A stretch of DNA of 64,000 nucleotides from Bacteroidota bacterium (lineage in GTDB: Bacteria; Bacteroidota; Ignavibacteria; Palsa-1295), in assembly GCA_030706745.1 (NCBI GenBank), contig JAUZNX010000001.1:62001-126000 (forward strand), written 5' to 3'. This document shows, piece by piece, positions 27,273-37,518 of the stretch (position 1 is the stretch's first letter; each line of letters starts with the position of its first letter). The position numbers and the translations under genes are program-made. The notes beneath the pieces were generated by a model that did no database searches, had not been told where the DNA came from, and saw nothing but the letters and a program-made list of their open reading frames with translations.

Positions 27273-29804
27273 ATGAGACTCTGTCTGTCGTTCCTTATAG
27301 TTATCCTCTTTTCACCGTTTTGTCTTCGCGCACAAGGGCTCCCACTTGGGTCCGCAGGTTCGGGAGGCGATGAATCGCACATGCGAGCCATCGAGCATGC
27401 GCTCAGCGATAGGACCGACGCTCCCGCCGGGCACGACGCCAAAGGCATTATGCTGCCCGAAGGACTCACGTGGGATGGGACCATTGGCAGCGGACCGAAT
27501 AGCCCGAATGGCGGCTCCGTTCGTTGTTTTGCTTCCGATGGCGATGATCTATATATCGGCGGCGACTTCCTCGATCTCGATACCGTGCGTGCATCATACG
27601 TTGTCCACTACAATCGCGCAACGAAAATCCTTAACGCGATGGACCTCGGACTCGGGGATATCGTGCAAACATTAGCAGTCCACAATGGAAAATTGTATGC
27701 TGGAGGACATTTTATACACGCCGGATCAAGTAATTCAGTTGTCAATCACATCGCAGTTTGGGATGGGACGAAATGGAGTTCTCTCGGCGGCGGAATTGAC
27801 GGGTATGTGAATGCGCTGACATTCATCGGCGATACTCTCTATGCCGGGGGCAATTTTGCCCACGCAGGAAGTAATACGGCATATAATCTCGCCTCTTGGG
27901 ATGGTACTCAATGGTCTGAAGCAGGTAATGGGACCTCTTATCCTGTCTACGCACTGCTTGCAACACACGACAGTTTGTTCGTCGGCGGGGACTTCCAGTA
28001 CGTAGGATCGGAAAATCAGAATACCGGCCAGGTCGCGAATGGGGTTGCAATGTTACGCCAAAACGTGTGGACTACATTCGGAAGCGGCATGGATGGCAGC
28101 ATCTGGAGTCTCGCGCTATTCAAAGGCAAGCTTTGGGCTGGCGGTACATTCTTTCGAAGCAGCAACCTGCTTTATTGCATTTCCTCCTGGGATGGAGCGA
28201 CCTGGAACTCGTATGGCCATGATACCATCGTTGGGACTAATGCAACAGGATACGTTAACGCTCTTCTTGCCGTCGGAGATACCCTCTTTGCTCTTGGCAA
28301 TTTCAGTTCGATGGCGGGTGTCTCGGCCAATGGCATTGCGCGCATCGATGCTGCTGGAAATGTCTCACCGGCCGAACAGGGATTGTTCGGTTATGGCATG
28401 GGAGCGTTCGTCTTCGATGGAAAGATGTATGTCGGCGGACTCTATACCCAAGCGGGCGGCATATTGGCGAAGCACATCGCGACTCGATCGCAAGGCCTCT
28501 GGGCTCAATTCGGAAGGGGGCTTGGTGCGAACGGCGGTTGGGAATCCGATCAAGTGAGAGCAATTGCGGTGAGCAGCCGCTACGTTTTCATTGGAGGAAA
28601 TTTCACAACAATCGCGGGTATGACCTGCAATCATGTTGCAGCGTGGGATAAATTAGCCAAACAGTGGATCACACTCGGCGCCGGTGTGGATGGATGGGTT
28701 TCCGCGTTGGCCGTCCAAGGGAATAATCTCATTGTCGGTGGGATGTTCAATCATGCCGGGACTGTCGAGGCAAGACATATCGCATCATGCAACATCACGA
28801 CGAGGGTCTGGTCGCCGATGGGTACAGGCGTGATGCGCGAAATCTCGGCGCTTGCGACCGATGGTACGAATATCTATGCACCAGCGTATTTTGAAGTCGA
28901 TGGAATCTGGTGGACAAATTATCTTGGCAAATGGGACGGCTCGAACTGGAGCGTGTTCGGTAACGGCATCGTCGGATATATTAACGCGATGTGCTTTAAG
29001 GCGGATACGCTTTTCGCCGGAGGAAGTCTACTGACATCAGCCGGGATTTCCCTCAATGACATTGCGCAACTTCAGTCCGGCACTTGGGGTGCGCTCAATA
29101 ATGGTGTCAGCGGCGGACCCGTAGAGGCATTGGCTGTCTCCGGAAATAAGCTATTTGTCGGTGGATGGTTTACAGCGGCTGACAATCAAAGTTCACCTGC
29201 CTTCGCTTCCTGGGATGGCAGCTCCTGGCAGCCAATCGGCAGCGGGTTTGATGATGCGGCCGAGGCACTCGTTCGCGACGGCAAAGGCGGCATCTATATC
29301 GGCGGTAGGTTTAGCACAGCCGGCTCTTCGACCGTTAATAATATCACCGAATGGAATGCGGCAACATCGACATTCGAACCAGTTGCGGGAGGGGTGAACA
29401 ATACCGTCTCCGCCCTCGCGATTGACACGGGTGCGCTTTTCGCCGGCGGCTGGATGTCAAATGTGGGACCAACTCATATCCCCAGCTACCATATCGCGGA
29501 GTTAAAAGGCGCGGGAGCCGGCGTTAGTGCGAGTGCTTCGCAACTCGCTCAAGATATTCAAATCTATCCCAATCCCGCACACGAGGGTGCGACGGTTTCG
29601 CTCGATCTGACGTCATCTGGCTTCGTAAGCGCCGAGGTCTTCAACTCGCTTGGCGAACGGGTGACGGTCGTATCCTATGGACGCATGGAGCCTGGTCAGC
29701 ATGAGCTCGCGATTAACACGAGTGAATTTCCTAATGGCATCTACTTGGTCCGGATATCCGCACCGGCGGGCGTAGCCAGCGAACGGTTGGCGATCCAAAA
29801 ATAA
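27273..29804 (+). CDS. Large secreted beta-propeller protein with T9SS sorting domain
   Basis: From the ATG at 27273 (MRLCLSFLIVILFSPF) a signal peptide precedes an ~840-residue protein. Most of it consists of repeated ~45-residue units with NKLFVGGWF or DTLYAGGNF strands, then HIAxWDG and xWxxLGxGV motifs, a pattern of secreted beta-propeller (kelch/delta-60-like) proteins. The C-terminal ~80 residues form a type A sorting domain (IYPNPAHEG ... FPNGIYLVRIS). It is expected on the cell surface. Function and ligand are not readable. Confidence 0.88.
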   Translation: MRLCLSFLIVILFSPFCLRAQGLPLGSAGSGGDESHMRAIEHALSDRTDAPAGHDAKGIMLPEGLTWDGTIGSGPNSPNGGSVRCFASDGDDLYIGGDFLDLDTVRASYVVHYNRATKILNAMDLGLGDIVQTLAVHNGKLYAGGHFIHAGSSNSVVNHIAVWDGTKWSSLGGGIDGYVNALTFIGDTLYAGGNFAHAGSNTAYNLASWDGTQWSEAGNGTSYPVYALLATHDSLFVGGDFQYVGSENQNTGQVANGVAMLRQNVWTTFGSGMDGSIWSLALFKGKLWAGGTFFRSSNLLYCISSWDGATWNSYGHDTIVGTNATGYVNALLAVGDTLFALGNFSSMAGVSANGIARIDAAGNVSPAEQGLFGYGMGAFVFDGKMYVGGLYTQAGGILAKHIATRSQGLWAQFGRGLGANGGWESDQVRAIAVSSRYVFIGGNFTTIAGMTCNHVAAWDKLAKQWITLGAGVDGWVSALAVQGNNLIVGGMFNHAGTVEARHIASCNITTRVWSPMGTGVMREISALATDGTNIYAPAYFEVDGIWWTNYLGKWDGSNWSVFGNGIVGYINAMCFKADTLFAGGSLLTSAGISLNDIAQLQSGTWGALNNGVSGGPVEALAVSGNKLFVGGWFTAADNQSSPAFASWDGSSWQPIGSGFDDAAEALVRDGKGGIYIGGRFSTAGSSTVNNITEWNAATSTFEPVAGGVNNTVSALAIDTGALFAGGWMSNVGPTHIPSYHIAELKGAGAGVSASASQLAQDIQIYPNPAHEGATVSLDLTSSGFVSAEVFNSLGERVTVVSYGRMEPGQHELAINTSEFPNGIYLVRISAPAGVASERLAIQK

Positions 29805-29905
29805 TGTGTGAACTGACCGGCGCTCGGGATGTTCTCCAATACTCATTCGGTACTAGGCCCGTTCGTGCTTAGCCCGTCGGCATCTATAGCATTGAGCATT
29901 TAACT

Positions 29906-30367
29906 ATGAAACACGGTCTTACTCGCATTCTCTTCTCAGCCGCTCTCCTTAGCATTGTTCTGTTGTGCTCGCCCTCTGGCGTGCGCGCGCAATTTTCCAA
30001 GCCAGTCGTGGTGATGAAAGGCTCCGTCATGACCACCGACGGTAAACCGGCGGTCGTTCGCGTGAGCATTCACGAGACCGGCGGCACGGAAGACGAAAAT
30101 GACACATCGAGCGATGTGATCACCTGCGGTATTCAGGAAATCACGGCGGGCCGCGCCAATTCCGAATCTGGACGGTACTTGCTCGTGCTCAAGCCAGCCA
30201 AAAAATACTGGGTCCATATCGAAGGGACATTTATTCAGTCCATCGATTCGCTGATTGCAACTCCGAAGACCGATAAGTCGCTGCAACTCGAGCGGAATTT
30301 TACAGTCGGCTGGAAGAGCGCACCGGAAGCCAGTAACCCAGAGGCTGCTCCGGCAAAAAAAGATTAG
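29906..30367 (+). CDS. Secreted hypothetical protein
   Basis: A 153-residue protein with a signal peptide (MKHGLTRILFSAALLSIVLL, cleavage near VRAQFS). The mature part starts KPVVVMKGSVMTTDGKPAVVRVSIHETG, which resembles a carboxypeptidase-regulatory (Ig-like) domain. It continues through a KKYWVHIEGTF strand and ends in a flexible Pro/Ala/Lys tail. It has one CGIQ cysteine and no lipobox. It sits between two T9SS genes in the same orientation; a role in the envelope is likely but unknown. Confidence 0.65.
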   Translation: MKHGLTRILFSAALLSIVLLCSPSGVRAQFSKPVVVMKGSVMTTDGKPAVVRVSIHETGGTEDENDTSSDVITCGIQEITAGRANSESGRYLLVLKPAKKYWVHIEGTFIQSIDSLIATPKTDKSLQLERNFTVGWKSAPEASNPEAAPAKKD

Positions 30368-30412
30368 CGCATGGTTGCACACGAGCGATGCGCCCACTCG
30401 TGATCCAGAAAA

Positions 30413-32590
30413 ATGATTCGTCTTACTCTCCGGTCAATAGTTGTTGCATCGTTACTGGTGGTGCTAACGGCGTCTTCACACGCCCAATATACCTGGAAGA
30501 AATTATTCACGTTTCCAAACGCGATCGGTTGTGGCTTCTTCTTTGATGAGGACCACGGGCTGATCGGATCGGGAGTTCGATGGATTGGAGATTCCACTGG
30601 TCAACGTCCTTGTTCGATCTATCGGACCAGTAATGGAGGCCAGACATGGAGCACCTGTGCTGTTCCCACGAGCATTTATGGCGCCGTTAGCTCCATTTGG
30701 ATGCAGGATGCCGATACTGGATATGCCAGCATTTTCCCATCGGTCTTTTATACTGACAATAACACCTTTGGCAAATCATCGCTTTGGAAAACGACCGATG
30801 GTGGAAGCTCGTGGTTCGATCCGTATCACGTCGATCATGCAGCGAGTTGCGTTTACGGCCAGAATGGCTTGATCGTTCTTACGATCTGGGATAATTCCGA
30901 GCCGCCGTCCAACTTTGCTCCCGACCAAACCGGCGGCGATTTCTCCTTCGATGGAGGCCTGAACTGGACGCAAGGCCCATTCCGCCGCGCTAATGGAATC
31001 GCATTTTCGGATAGCTTGAATGGCGTCGTTACGGAAATGAACCTGAATCGGGGTGGAGCGAACCATTGGTATACTTTGGATGCTGGAAGGACCTGGCGTG
31101 TCACTTCGGCCAATCAATATGAATCATGGTCGGTCTATGCTCTGCCTGGCAAGCGCATCTACTTTACAGCGAATGAATCGCAACCGGGATTACCTCAGCA
31201 AACAGTAAACTGGTCCACCGATGGTGGAATGACTTGGGCTCCTCGTTACACCTTTGCACACATGCTGTTTACCGGCACAATTACCGGCAAGGATAGTGTC
31301 CTCTATGTCCAGACAGACACGACCATAACAAATGATCATTCGATTCTTCGAGGTATGTACCGCTCGGATGATCTCGGCGCAACCTGGCATTTTGTCGGCG
31401 GACCAGCTCACAGTCGCGATTCGCGCTTTGTGGTCACGGGCTGCGGCGGCACCGTCGTCTATGCGTTTGATCCCTTTGGTAATGTTTGGAAAACGATCGA
31501 TGGTGGTGATGGGACGCTACACCAGCTTGTATTTCCCGGCATGCCCAAGACGAGTTACGAAGCTTACACCTTCCTGGCGGACTCGCCGGGCGCCGATTGC
31601 CGGCCATTGGAAGGAAATATTCAATTCGCGATTCAAGGATGCGATACGACAGGCACACTCGATAGCGCATGGATGACGGGCTCGCCGTTATTTCAAATAT
31701 CCGATTCCCGCTCGCTACCACGTCCGGTATCGGAGGACTCGATAATCGTAACGTACGATCCGCCGTCGGTCCCTGCTAATGTAAACAGGCCGAATGATAC
31801 CGCGTTTTTACACCTGCACTTTCAATTCAGTGGAAAGATGGTTGACACCATCCTTACTCTGGCTGGCGTGGGTCCAACTGTCGCCCGTGGAAACTTCGCT
31901 CTTCAGCGACTCAGCGTCCAAACTGGTGGATATGGACAGGACATTGACATGCCAATGCTCGAAATCCTGTCTCCTGCCGCCAACGATTCCTTGCGAGTGT
32001 CCAGCCTTCAGAAGCTGAATTTCACTATCGCGTTTGACACCACGCGGCTGGTTTACGTCTCGTATGCGCCCCCAACGGGGCTCTCAACCGTTAGCGTCAC
32101 GCCTCACGCCGGAACAGTCGATATCGTTGATCAGAATTCTTCGTGGTCCTATTCCAACGGTGATTTCAACATGGGGACGGTCCGGTTTCGCGTGCTGACT
32201 CGTTCACCGTCCGGAACACTGATCACGCTCAGCGATCTTGGCCTGGTTACGAGCAAGGGCGGCGTAGCATACCCGTGTCTGGGCAATCTCGAAGGAAATA
32301 TGTGGGAAGTCCAGATCCTAAACACAGCGGATGTAAACCCAACATCCGATTTCTCTGGCCTTTCTTTTTCTCCTTCACCCTTCCAGGATCATATAACCGT
32401 CGCCAACTCATTCGATCATCGGATGAACGTCACACTCTGCGATTTGCTTGGCCGGACACTTTCTTCGTTCGATGCACCTCCATCATGTTATTCTGAATGG
32501 CCCACGAATATGCTTCGACCCGGGATGTACCTCATTCTATGGAGACAGGATGGCAAGCTCCTCTCGAAACGCTTGACTAAAATCGAGTAG
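30413..32590 (+). CDS. Secreted Asp-box propeller protein with T9SS sorting domain
   Basis: A 725-residue protein with a signal peptide (MIRLTLRSIVVASLLVVLTA, cleavage near SHAQY). The first ~350 residues carry Asp-box units (RTSNGGQTWS, KTTDGGSSWF, STDGGMTWA, RSDDLGATWH). A middle region with CGGT and several PSVPAN and DTAFLHL strands looks like immunoglobulin-like modules. The C-terminus is a T9SS sorting domain (FSPSPFQDHITV ... RPGMYLILW). The next gene begins one base after the stop, so the methyltransferase may be co-transcribed. Confidence 0.85.
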   Translation: MIRLTLRSIVVASLLVVLTASSHAQYTWKKLFTFPNAIGCGFFFDEDHGLIGSGVRWIGDSTGQRPCSIYRTSNGGQTWSTCAVPTSIYGAVSSIWMQDADTGYASIFPSVFYTDNNTFGKSSLWKTTDGGSSWFDPYHVDHAASCVYGQNGLIVLTIWDNSEPPSNFAPDQTGGDFSFDGGLNWTQGPFRRANGIAFSDSLNGVVTEMNLNRGGANHWYTLDAGRTWRVTSANQYESWSVYALPGKRIYFTANESQPGLPQQTVNWSTDGGMTWAPRYTFAHMLFTGTITGKDSVLYVQTDTTITNDHSILRGMYRSDDLGATWHFVGGPAHSRDSRFVVTGCGGTVVYAFDPFGNVWKTIDGGDGTLHQLVFPGMPKTSYEAYTFLADSPGADCRPLEGNIQFAIQGCDTTGTLDSAWMTGSPLFQISDSRSLPRPVSEDSIIVTYDPPSVPANVNRPNDTAFLHLHFQFSGKMVDTILTLAGVGPTVARGNFALQRLSVQTGGYGQDIDMPMLEILSPAANDSLRVSSLQKLNFTIAFDTTRLVYVSYAPPTGLSTVSVTPHAGTVDIVDQNSSWSYSNGDFNMGTVRFRVLTRSPSGTLITLSDLGLVTSKGGVAYPCLGNLEGNMWEVQILNTADVNPTSDFSGLSFSPSPFQDHITVANSFDHRMNVTLCDLLGRTLSSFDAPPSCYSEWPTNMLRPGMYLILWRQDGKLLSKRLTKIE

Positions 32591-32591
32591 C

Positions 32592-33386
32592 ATGCTGTCG
32601 ACCGAACGGTTCTCCTCTCGGGTCGAGAATTATGTTAAGTATCGACCGCACTATCCGCCAGAGATCATCCACTCATTGATCGAGCAAACCGGCCTCACGC
32701 AGAAGCACGTTGTTGCGGACATTGGCTCGGGCACCGGTATCTCATCGGAGTTATTTCTGGAAAATGGCAATGTCGTTTATGGTGTCGAGCCGAACGAGGC
32801 GATGCGCAAAGCTGGAGAGCAGTATCTTGCTCTTTACATGAATTTCCGCAGCATCGACGGCACAGCCGAGGATACAACATTGCTCGATCGAAGCATCGAT
32901 TATATCCTTGCTGGACAAGCATTCCATTGGTTCAATTTAGAACCGTCTTATTCTGAATTCAAGCGAATCGTAGAACCAAACGGATGGCTTGTCATATTAT
33001 GGAATGACCGTCAGACTGACACGACTCCGTTCCTGATTGACTACGAGCAACTCCTGCTCGATTTTGGGACCGACTATGTCCAAATCAATCATCGGAATGT
33101 GCATACCCGTTCTGCCCCCGATGCAGGCATTCACGGATCGAACTCGACCCGCGTTTACGACTTCTTTCACGGCCGGGACATTCTCGAACTTGCATTCGAA
33201 AACAATATCATGATGGATTATGCGGGACTCGAAGGCCGTCTGCTCTCATCATCGTATGTTCCCGCGGCCGGCGAACCGAATTATGAGGCTATGCTGGATC
33301 GGCTGCAAGCCCTCTTCTCCAAGCATGCAATTGACGGTGGTGTCGAAATGCGATATACGACACTGTTATTTGCCGGTCAATTGTAG
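32592..33386 (+). CDS. Class I SAM-dependent methyltransferase
   Basis: A 264-residue methyltransferase of the Methyltransf_11/25 type. Motif I is VVADIGSGTGISSELFLENG, followed by an acidic loop VYGVEPNEAM and a motif II-like DYILAGQAFHWFN, typical of cytosolic small-molecule methyltransferases. It starts one base after the preceding T9SS gene. Substrate unknown. Confidence 0.85.
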   Translation: MLSTERFSSRVENYVKYRPHYPPEIIHSLIEQTGLTQKHVVADIGSGTGISSELFLENGNVVYGVEPNEAMRKAGEQYLALYMNFRSIDGTAEDTTLLDRSIDYILAGQAFHWFNLEPSYSEFKRIVEPNGWLVILWNDRQTDTTPFLIDYEQLLLDFGTDYVQINHRNVHTRSAPDAGIHGSNSTRVYDFFHGRDILELAFENNIMMDYAGLEGRLLSSSYVPAAGEPNYEAMLDRLQALFSKHAIDGGVEMRYTTLLFAGQL

Positions 33387-33424
33387 ATGCTGGAAGCACG
33401 GAGAGAAATCACAGAGCGCCAAGA

Positions 33425-33847
33425 TTATCGGCGACCGGTTGTCGCTTGTTGTGCGGCCGTGATGCGGGCCTTGGCCCGATCGCGAGAAGCACGCGCGCGA
33501 TCATAATCAATCGTACCGTCTACGGCATGCTGAAGCCGTTGTTCTGCGCGCTGTCGTGACCGCTCGGCACGATCCAGATCGATCTGCTCCGGCTTCTCGG
33601 CGGAGCTTGCCAGAACCGTTGCCTGGTTTTCGTGAAACTCGAGGAAGCCGCCTCCCAACACGAAATTCTCCTCACCCTTGCCGAAGCGATATCGGAACGT
33701 GCCCGGTACCAGCGCCGAAACGATTGGCGTGTGATTGATTAATATCGTGAATGGTCCGACTTCGCCGGGAGCAGTCAGTTCATCGACCTCACCCTCGAAT
33801 ATGGTGCGGTCCGGGGTGACGAGTTGGAGCTTAAGCGCTTTTGCCAA
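33425..33847 (-). CDS. atpC: F-type ATP synthase epsilon subunit
   Basis: Epsilon is a central-stalk subunit of F1 that couples and regulates rotation. The N-terminal beta sandwich is clear (KLQLVTPDRTIFEGEVDELTAPGEVGPFTILINHTP, then GGGFLEF) and the C-terminal helical hairpin is Ala/Arg-rich (RAERSRQRAEQRL). The start is a TTG at 33847; no ATG gives a better N-terminus and the ribosome site is weak. At 140 residues the length is normal. No other ATP synthase gene is adjacent, so atpC is isolated from atpD here. Confidence 0.92.
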   Translation of the reverse strand: MAKALKLQLVTPDRTIFEGEVDELTAPGEVGPFTILINHTPIVSALVPGTFRYRFGKGEENFVLGGGFLEFHENQATVLASSAEKPEQIDLDRAERSRQRAEQRLQHAVDGTIDYDRARASRDRAKARITAAQQATTGRR

Positions 33848-34018
33848 GGCGGTCAGGTTAGGAATAGTACGGAATTCTGGGCTCAGAAACCACTAAGAGC
33901 AACTCCTAATTCCAGGGTACGAAAATTGATGGAAACGTGGAAAAATCTGTCGGCTGCCGTATTGATTCCTAACTGTGACACAATCGCTAACGAATGGACC
34001 CATAGCGTTGTGGCCGGG

Positions 34019-34714
34019 CTAATTCTGGACGATCTCACTTGGCTGCTTCTGAGCAAGCACTCTGCTTTGGGCACTGGAAGTCCCAAGCCTCGCGCGAATG
34101 CCATCATGCACGACCCGATACGACTGATGCACAATAACGAGCAACACCCACATGCTCAGGACGACCTTCACGACGCGAAGATTCTGCGCCGCCGCCTGAC
34201 TCGTGTGGATGATCGCTCGCGGATCGGTAAGGATATCCCAGCTATTAAACCTGGCGACCCGGCCGAGATAGATTCCGATTGATGAAATGAGCGGAATCAT
34301 GAAAAGCCCTGCCCAATAGCCGATTTTTCCCACTCGCATCCGTAAGGCGAACAGCAGCCGGTCTGTGGTGAATGAATAGCATAACAGCCCAAACAGTACA
34401 AATCCTACGTAAATGGGAAATTCGGTCGCGAGTAGCTTCCAGAGAGACATATCTGATTGTCGGACAGTCTCGAGAAAATGAATCAAATCCGTCGCGACGT
34501 ACGGAGCATTTGGCAGCAGGGCAATCACGACCCCGAGTTCTAGGCCGAATGTGATGGTCCTCAATGTTTGGCGCGGCTGCTCCTCGCGCTTAAAGAATAC
34601 GATTGCGAGAACGACCGGAAGGATGGCAAGAAACCCGTTCCAGATCATCCACCCAAATGTACCGAGCTCTCGGAGGTTTTCTCGAAATAGCTGGATCGAA
34701 GAGGTATCAGACAT
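34019..34714 (-). CDS. DUF1361 membrane protein
   Basis: A 231-residue integral membrane protein with about six hydrophobic helices, including WMIWNGFLAILPVVLAIVFF and FITxLIH-like LPNAPYVATDLIHF, the conserved feature of DUF1361. Several conserved features fall in loops (LGRVARFNSWDIL). Start at 34714. Function is not known for this family. It lies between a small hypothetical gene and atpC with no overlap. Confidence 0.8.
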   Translation of the reverse strand: MSDTSSIQLFRENLRELGTFGWMIWNGFLAILPVVLAIVFFKREEQPRQTLRTITFGLELGVVIALLPNAPYVATDLIHFLETVRQSDMSLWKLLATEFPIYVGFVLFGLLCYSFTTDRLLFALRMRVGKIGYWAGLFMIPLISSIGIYLGRVARFNSWDILTDPRAIIHTSQAAAQNLRVVKVVLSMWVLLVIVHQSYRVVHDGIRARLGTSSAQSRVLAQKQPSEIVQN

Positions 34715-34789
34715 CGGACACGGATACGAGCAGCAAACACTAAAGGTTCAAAGGCGGGATCGGGACGGCTGCAGGGGGGGCCGTTTTCG

Positions 34790-35029
34790 TCAGGCGTTGT
34801 AGTCGTCAAATGATGGCCAATTACTGCCGGCATCGCTTCGAAGGCACTGTTCCCAACGATTGCCTTCGGCCGCCAAAACGGCCCGAGCATGCTCGGCGAA
34901 ATCATCATCCACGCTCAGCAAGAGATACTCGCCGTTGCGAGAAAGCTCCGGCGGAATCGCACACTTCCGCAATGCCTCCATTCCGGCATACGCATCCACC
35001 AAGGTATTCAACTGGGCAATGATTGTCAT
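34790..35029 (-). CDS. Small hypothetical protein
   Basis: A 79-residue soluble protein beginning MTIIAQLNTLVDAYAGME and ending SFDDYNA, with an acidic VDDDFAEHARAVLAAEG segment that suggests a helix. I recognise no family. It lies 75 bases upstream of the DUF1361 gene in the same direction and may be co-transcribed. Confidence 0.45.
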   Translation of the reverse strand: MTIIAQLNTLVDAYAGMEALRKCAIPPELSRNGEYLLLSVDDDFAEHARAVLAAEGNRWEQCLRSDAGSNWPSFDDYNA

Positions 35030-35200
35030 AGAAAGAGCCTAAAACCTGGATTCCGCTGAAGGGGAATTGAGCGGACGATTTTAGAAATTGCTGCGTGATT
35101 CTGGATTTACCATCTTACAAATCCAGCTTCACCCCAATATACTACCGTTTCTATGCCAATAGGACCTGCGATTGATGGAAACGAAGCCAATCGAAAGGTA

Positions 35201-36442
35201 TCAACCCGCTTCTACCTGATGCTCGAGCCGTGCGTAGAGCTTGTGGAAACGCTCTCCCAATCGCGGTGCCTTTAGAAATGGCGCCTCCACAAAACGATAA
35301 ATGAATGCGATAACCGGAATCGAGAGTATCAAGACTACGGTCCGCAATGCGAACGGGAGAATCGTACCTGGCAAAGTCCTGATCCAGGGATTTGCAATCC
35401 AGGAAAGTTGTGCGTGAAAGAGATAGAGTGAATAGCTAATGGTACCGATCCAGACAAGCCGCCGATAAAAATTGGTTGCAAGCCATGAGGTTCGAGTCGG
35501 TTCTTTTGATGCGATCACCGCTTTTCGCGGGGTGATCGACGCTCCAATTAAATACGCAAACCCAAGACCGAAAAGAATGTCGGTCAGCGACCATAGACGT
35601 TGATCGAGCGATGAGAGTATAGCCAAAAGCAATATTAGTGCGGAGATGAATGCCAACGACATTCTTCTCGCCTTCTGATGTCCGCCATGCACATACCACT
35701 CAGCCAGCCATGCACCGAATAGCCACTCCGGCATTCGAGCGAGCACACTGCCCATCATTGCGTATGGGCCAGTCCATGAGATGCTGATAAGTTGATAGTG
35801 GAACACATCGAGCGAGACAATCCGCCATGCAAGAGCGACCACAGTAAGCACGGCAACAGCGCGCGTCGCACCAAGCTTGTAGAAGCTATAAAGAAATATC
35901 GGATAGAGTAGGTACAACTGAAACTCCAGAGCGAGAGACCAATAGACATTCACAATGCTATAAAAGTATCGGTCGAAATAGCCTTGCGTGAGGGTAAGGT
36001 GAGAAAGCAGATCGCCAAGATTGTGCGATGGCACTTCCGTACTCGTCGTTGGATAGAGAAGCGTCAACAATAGAAACGTACCGATGACCGAGACAGCATA
36101 CGCTGGGTACAACCGCCACAACCGCCTCAGATAAAATGCGCGCGCATTGAAGTCATATTGCTCACCCGATTGCTTTCTGCGCGCGAATGGCAAGTGAATG
36201 CAAAACCCGCTGAGCACGAGGAACAGACTTACGCCGAGGTATCCCCATCTGAGCGGCGAAACCAGGTACGCGAAGAACCCCGCATCCGATGTATATGGAA
36301 CGACGCCGAGTGATGGAAACGGATAGATCCCGTAATGACCCCAAATGTGGTAGCCGGCGACCATGAGCGCGGCTATGCCACGCAACGCGTCGATGGAATC
36401 GAGGCGAACCTTGGTACCGGCTGGATTTGAGGATTGGGGCAT
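35201..36442 (-). CDS. Acyltransferase 3 family membrane protein (OafA-like)
   Basis: A 413-residue protein with about ten hydrophobic helices. Family motifs are visible at the N-terminus: the SIDALRGIAALMVAGYHIW region with its conserved histidine, and RWGYLGVSLFLVLSGFCI. These enzymes transfer acyl groups to sugars of surface polysaccharides or LPS, but the acceptor here is not readable. The gene is single, with unassigned DNA on both sides. Confidence 0.88.
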   Translation of the reverse strand: MPQSSNPAGTKVRLDSIDALRGIAALMVAGYHIWGHYGIYPFPSLGVVPYTSDAGFFAYLVSPLRWGYLGVSLFLVLSGFCIHLPFARRKQSGEQYDFNARAFYLRRLWRLYPAYAVSVIGTFLLLTLLYPTTSTEVPSHNLGDLLSHLTLTQGYFDRYFYSIVNVYWSLALEFQLYLLYPIFLYSFYKLGATRAVAVLTVVALAWRIVSLDVFHYQLISISWTGPYAMMGSVLARMPEWLFGAWLAEWYVHGGHQKARRMSLAFISALILLLAILSSLDQRLWSLTDILFGLGFAYLIGASITPRKAVIASKEPTRTSWLATNFYRRLVWIGTISYSLYLFHAQLSWIANPWIRTLPGTILPFALRTVVLILSIPVIAFIYRFVEAPFLKAPRLGERFHKLYARLEHQVEAG

Positions 36443-36673
36443 CGATGATTGCTAACTCCGAAACGTGCGCTTGGGTGTCAAAGGGCCTTCTTTTATGACC
36501 AGACAAATCCATCATTCTTGGATAATAGTCAATAGAATCGGAGAGATCACGTTTCAAATGGAGACTGCAGGGTTTTCAATAAGCATAGATGCCCATCAAC
36601 CGAGAAGTAACCTAACAAAACCAGGAGGCAAATGCAAGTGACTCCAAGAATGCACCCTCATGCAGCTCGCGAG

Positions 36674-37384
36674 TCACGGCATTGTAACCTTAATCACGTT
36701 CGACTTCGGACCAGTGGAGGCATAGCGCGTCTCGTGATGGACCGGATCGTAAAAAGAGACCGCATATCCTATACTGTACCCGTCATATCCATCGAAAATC
36801 GTTGATGCGCTAACATATAACACTTGACCGCTTGCCACTCCAGCAGCCCTAAGGTCATTGGTGGAGATATAACAATCGACCGGATCGAACATGGTTACTG
36901 CCAAGTGTGGGTCTGACGGCTTGGACGTAGAATCTATATCACAATAGCCAATTATAGAGTGTCCAGCGCTGTCAAACAAACTTAAAGCTCCCGCGAAGGA
37001 ACCAAGACTAATGACTGGGGTGAAGTCCTTCATCCTGGCAATGGCTGCAGTCTGCACATCAAGCCGCCCACCTACCATCACTTGCTGGTACCAATGGAAT
37101 GTTCCAAACCCGGGCTTTGACGCAGTGATATCATAGCGTCCCTCGGGCAAGCCACCGATTTGCCAGGCCCCGACAGCATCCGTTAGCGTACTGAGGGTGG
37201 TGCCATCGATGCTGACTTTCGTACCCGAAAAATCGGAAAGTTCCATTCGAGTCGAATCGAACAGCACGACTCGGCCGGCAATCATGCCGCCGCCGCCCGG
37301 AGACGTGGTATGGTTACATCCGGTTGCCGCAACAATCACGAAAACGGCAATCGCGAACAGGAGAGTGGACCGAGATGGAGTCAT
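36674..37384 (-). CDS. Predicted lipoprotein with carboxypeptidase-regulatory-like domain
   Basis: Starting at the ATG at 37384 (MTPSRSTLLFAIAVFVIV), the lipobox is VAATGC near residue 23. After a GGGG linker comes an Ig-like CarboxypepD_reg domain (GRVVLFDST, then TDAVGAWQIGGLPEGRYDITASKPGF). The C-terminal half is beta-rich with no identifiable fold. It is divergent from the DUF433 gene, 134 bases away. The role is unknown; likely cell envelope. Confidence 0.7.
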   Translation of the reverse strand: MTPSRSTLLFAIAVFVIVAATGCNHTTSPGGGGMIAGRVVLFDSTRMELSDFSGTKVSIDGTTLSTLTDAVGAWQIGGLPEGRYDITASKPGFGTFHWYQQVMVGGRLDVQTAAIARMKDFTPVISLGSFAGALSLFDSAGHSIIGYCDIDSTSKPSDPHLAVTMFDPVDCYISTNDLRAAGVASGQVLYVSASTIFDGYDGYSIGYAVSFYDPVHHETRYASTGPKSNVIKVTMP

Positions 37385-37518
37385 GGGTAACCTCGCGTTA
37401 GTTGTGCATCGGAAGAACACGTCGAGATCGTTTTTGTTACACCTGAAGCGTGCTCTGAACATCGGAACGCGCGGTGAGTCCCAAGAACCTCCACTCGGGA
37501 CACAGTGTTCGCAAAGTC

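Noticed and set aside
34765-34784. ACGGC/GCCGT hairpin with TTTT to the right
   Set aside because: No rightward gene ends before it, and there is no T-run in the leftward direction, so a terminator role is unsupported.
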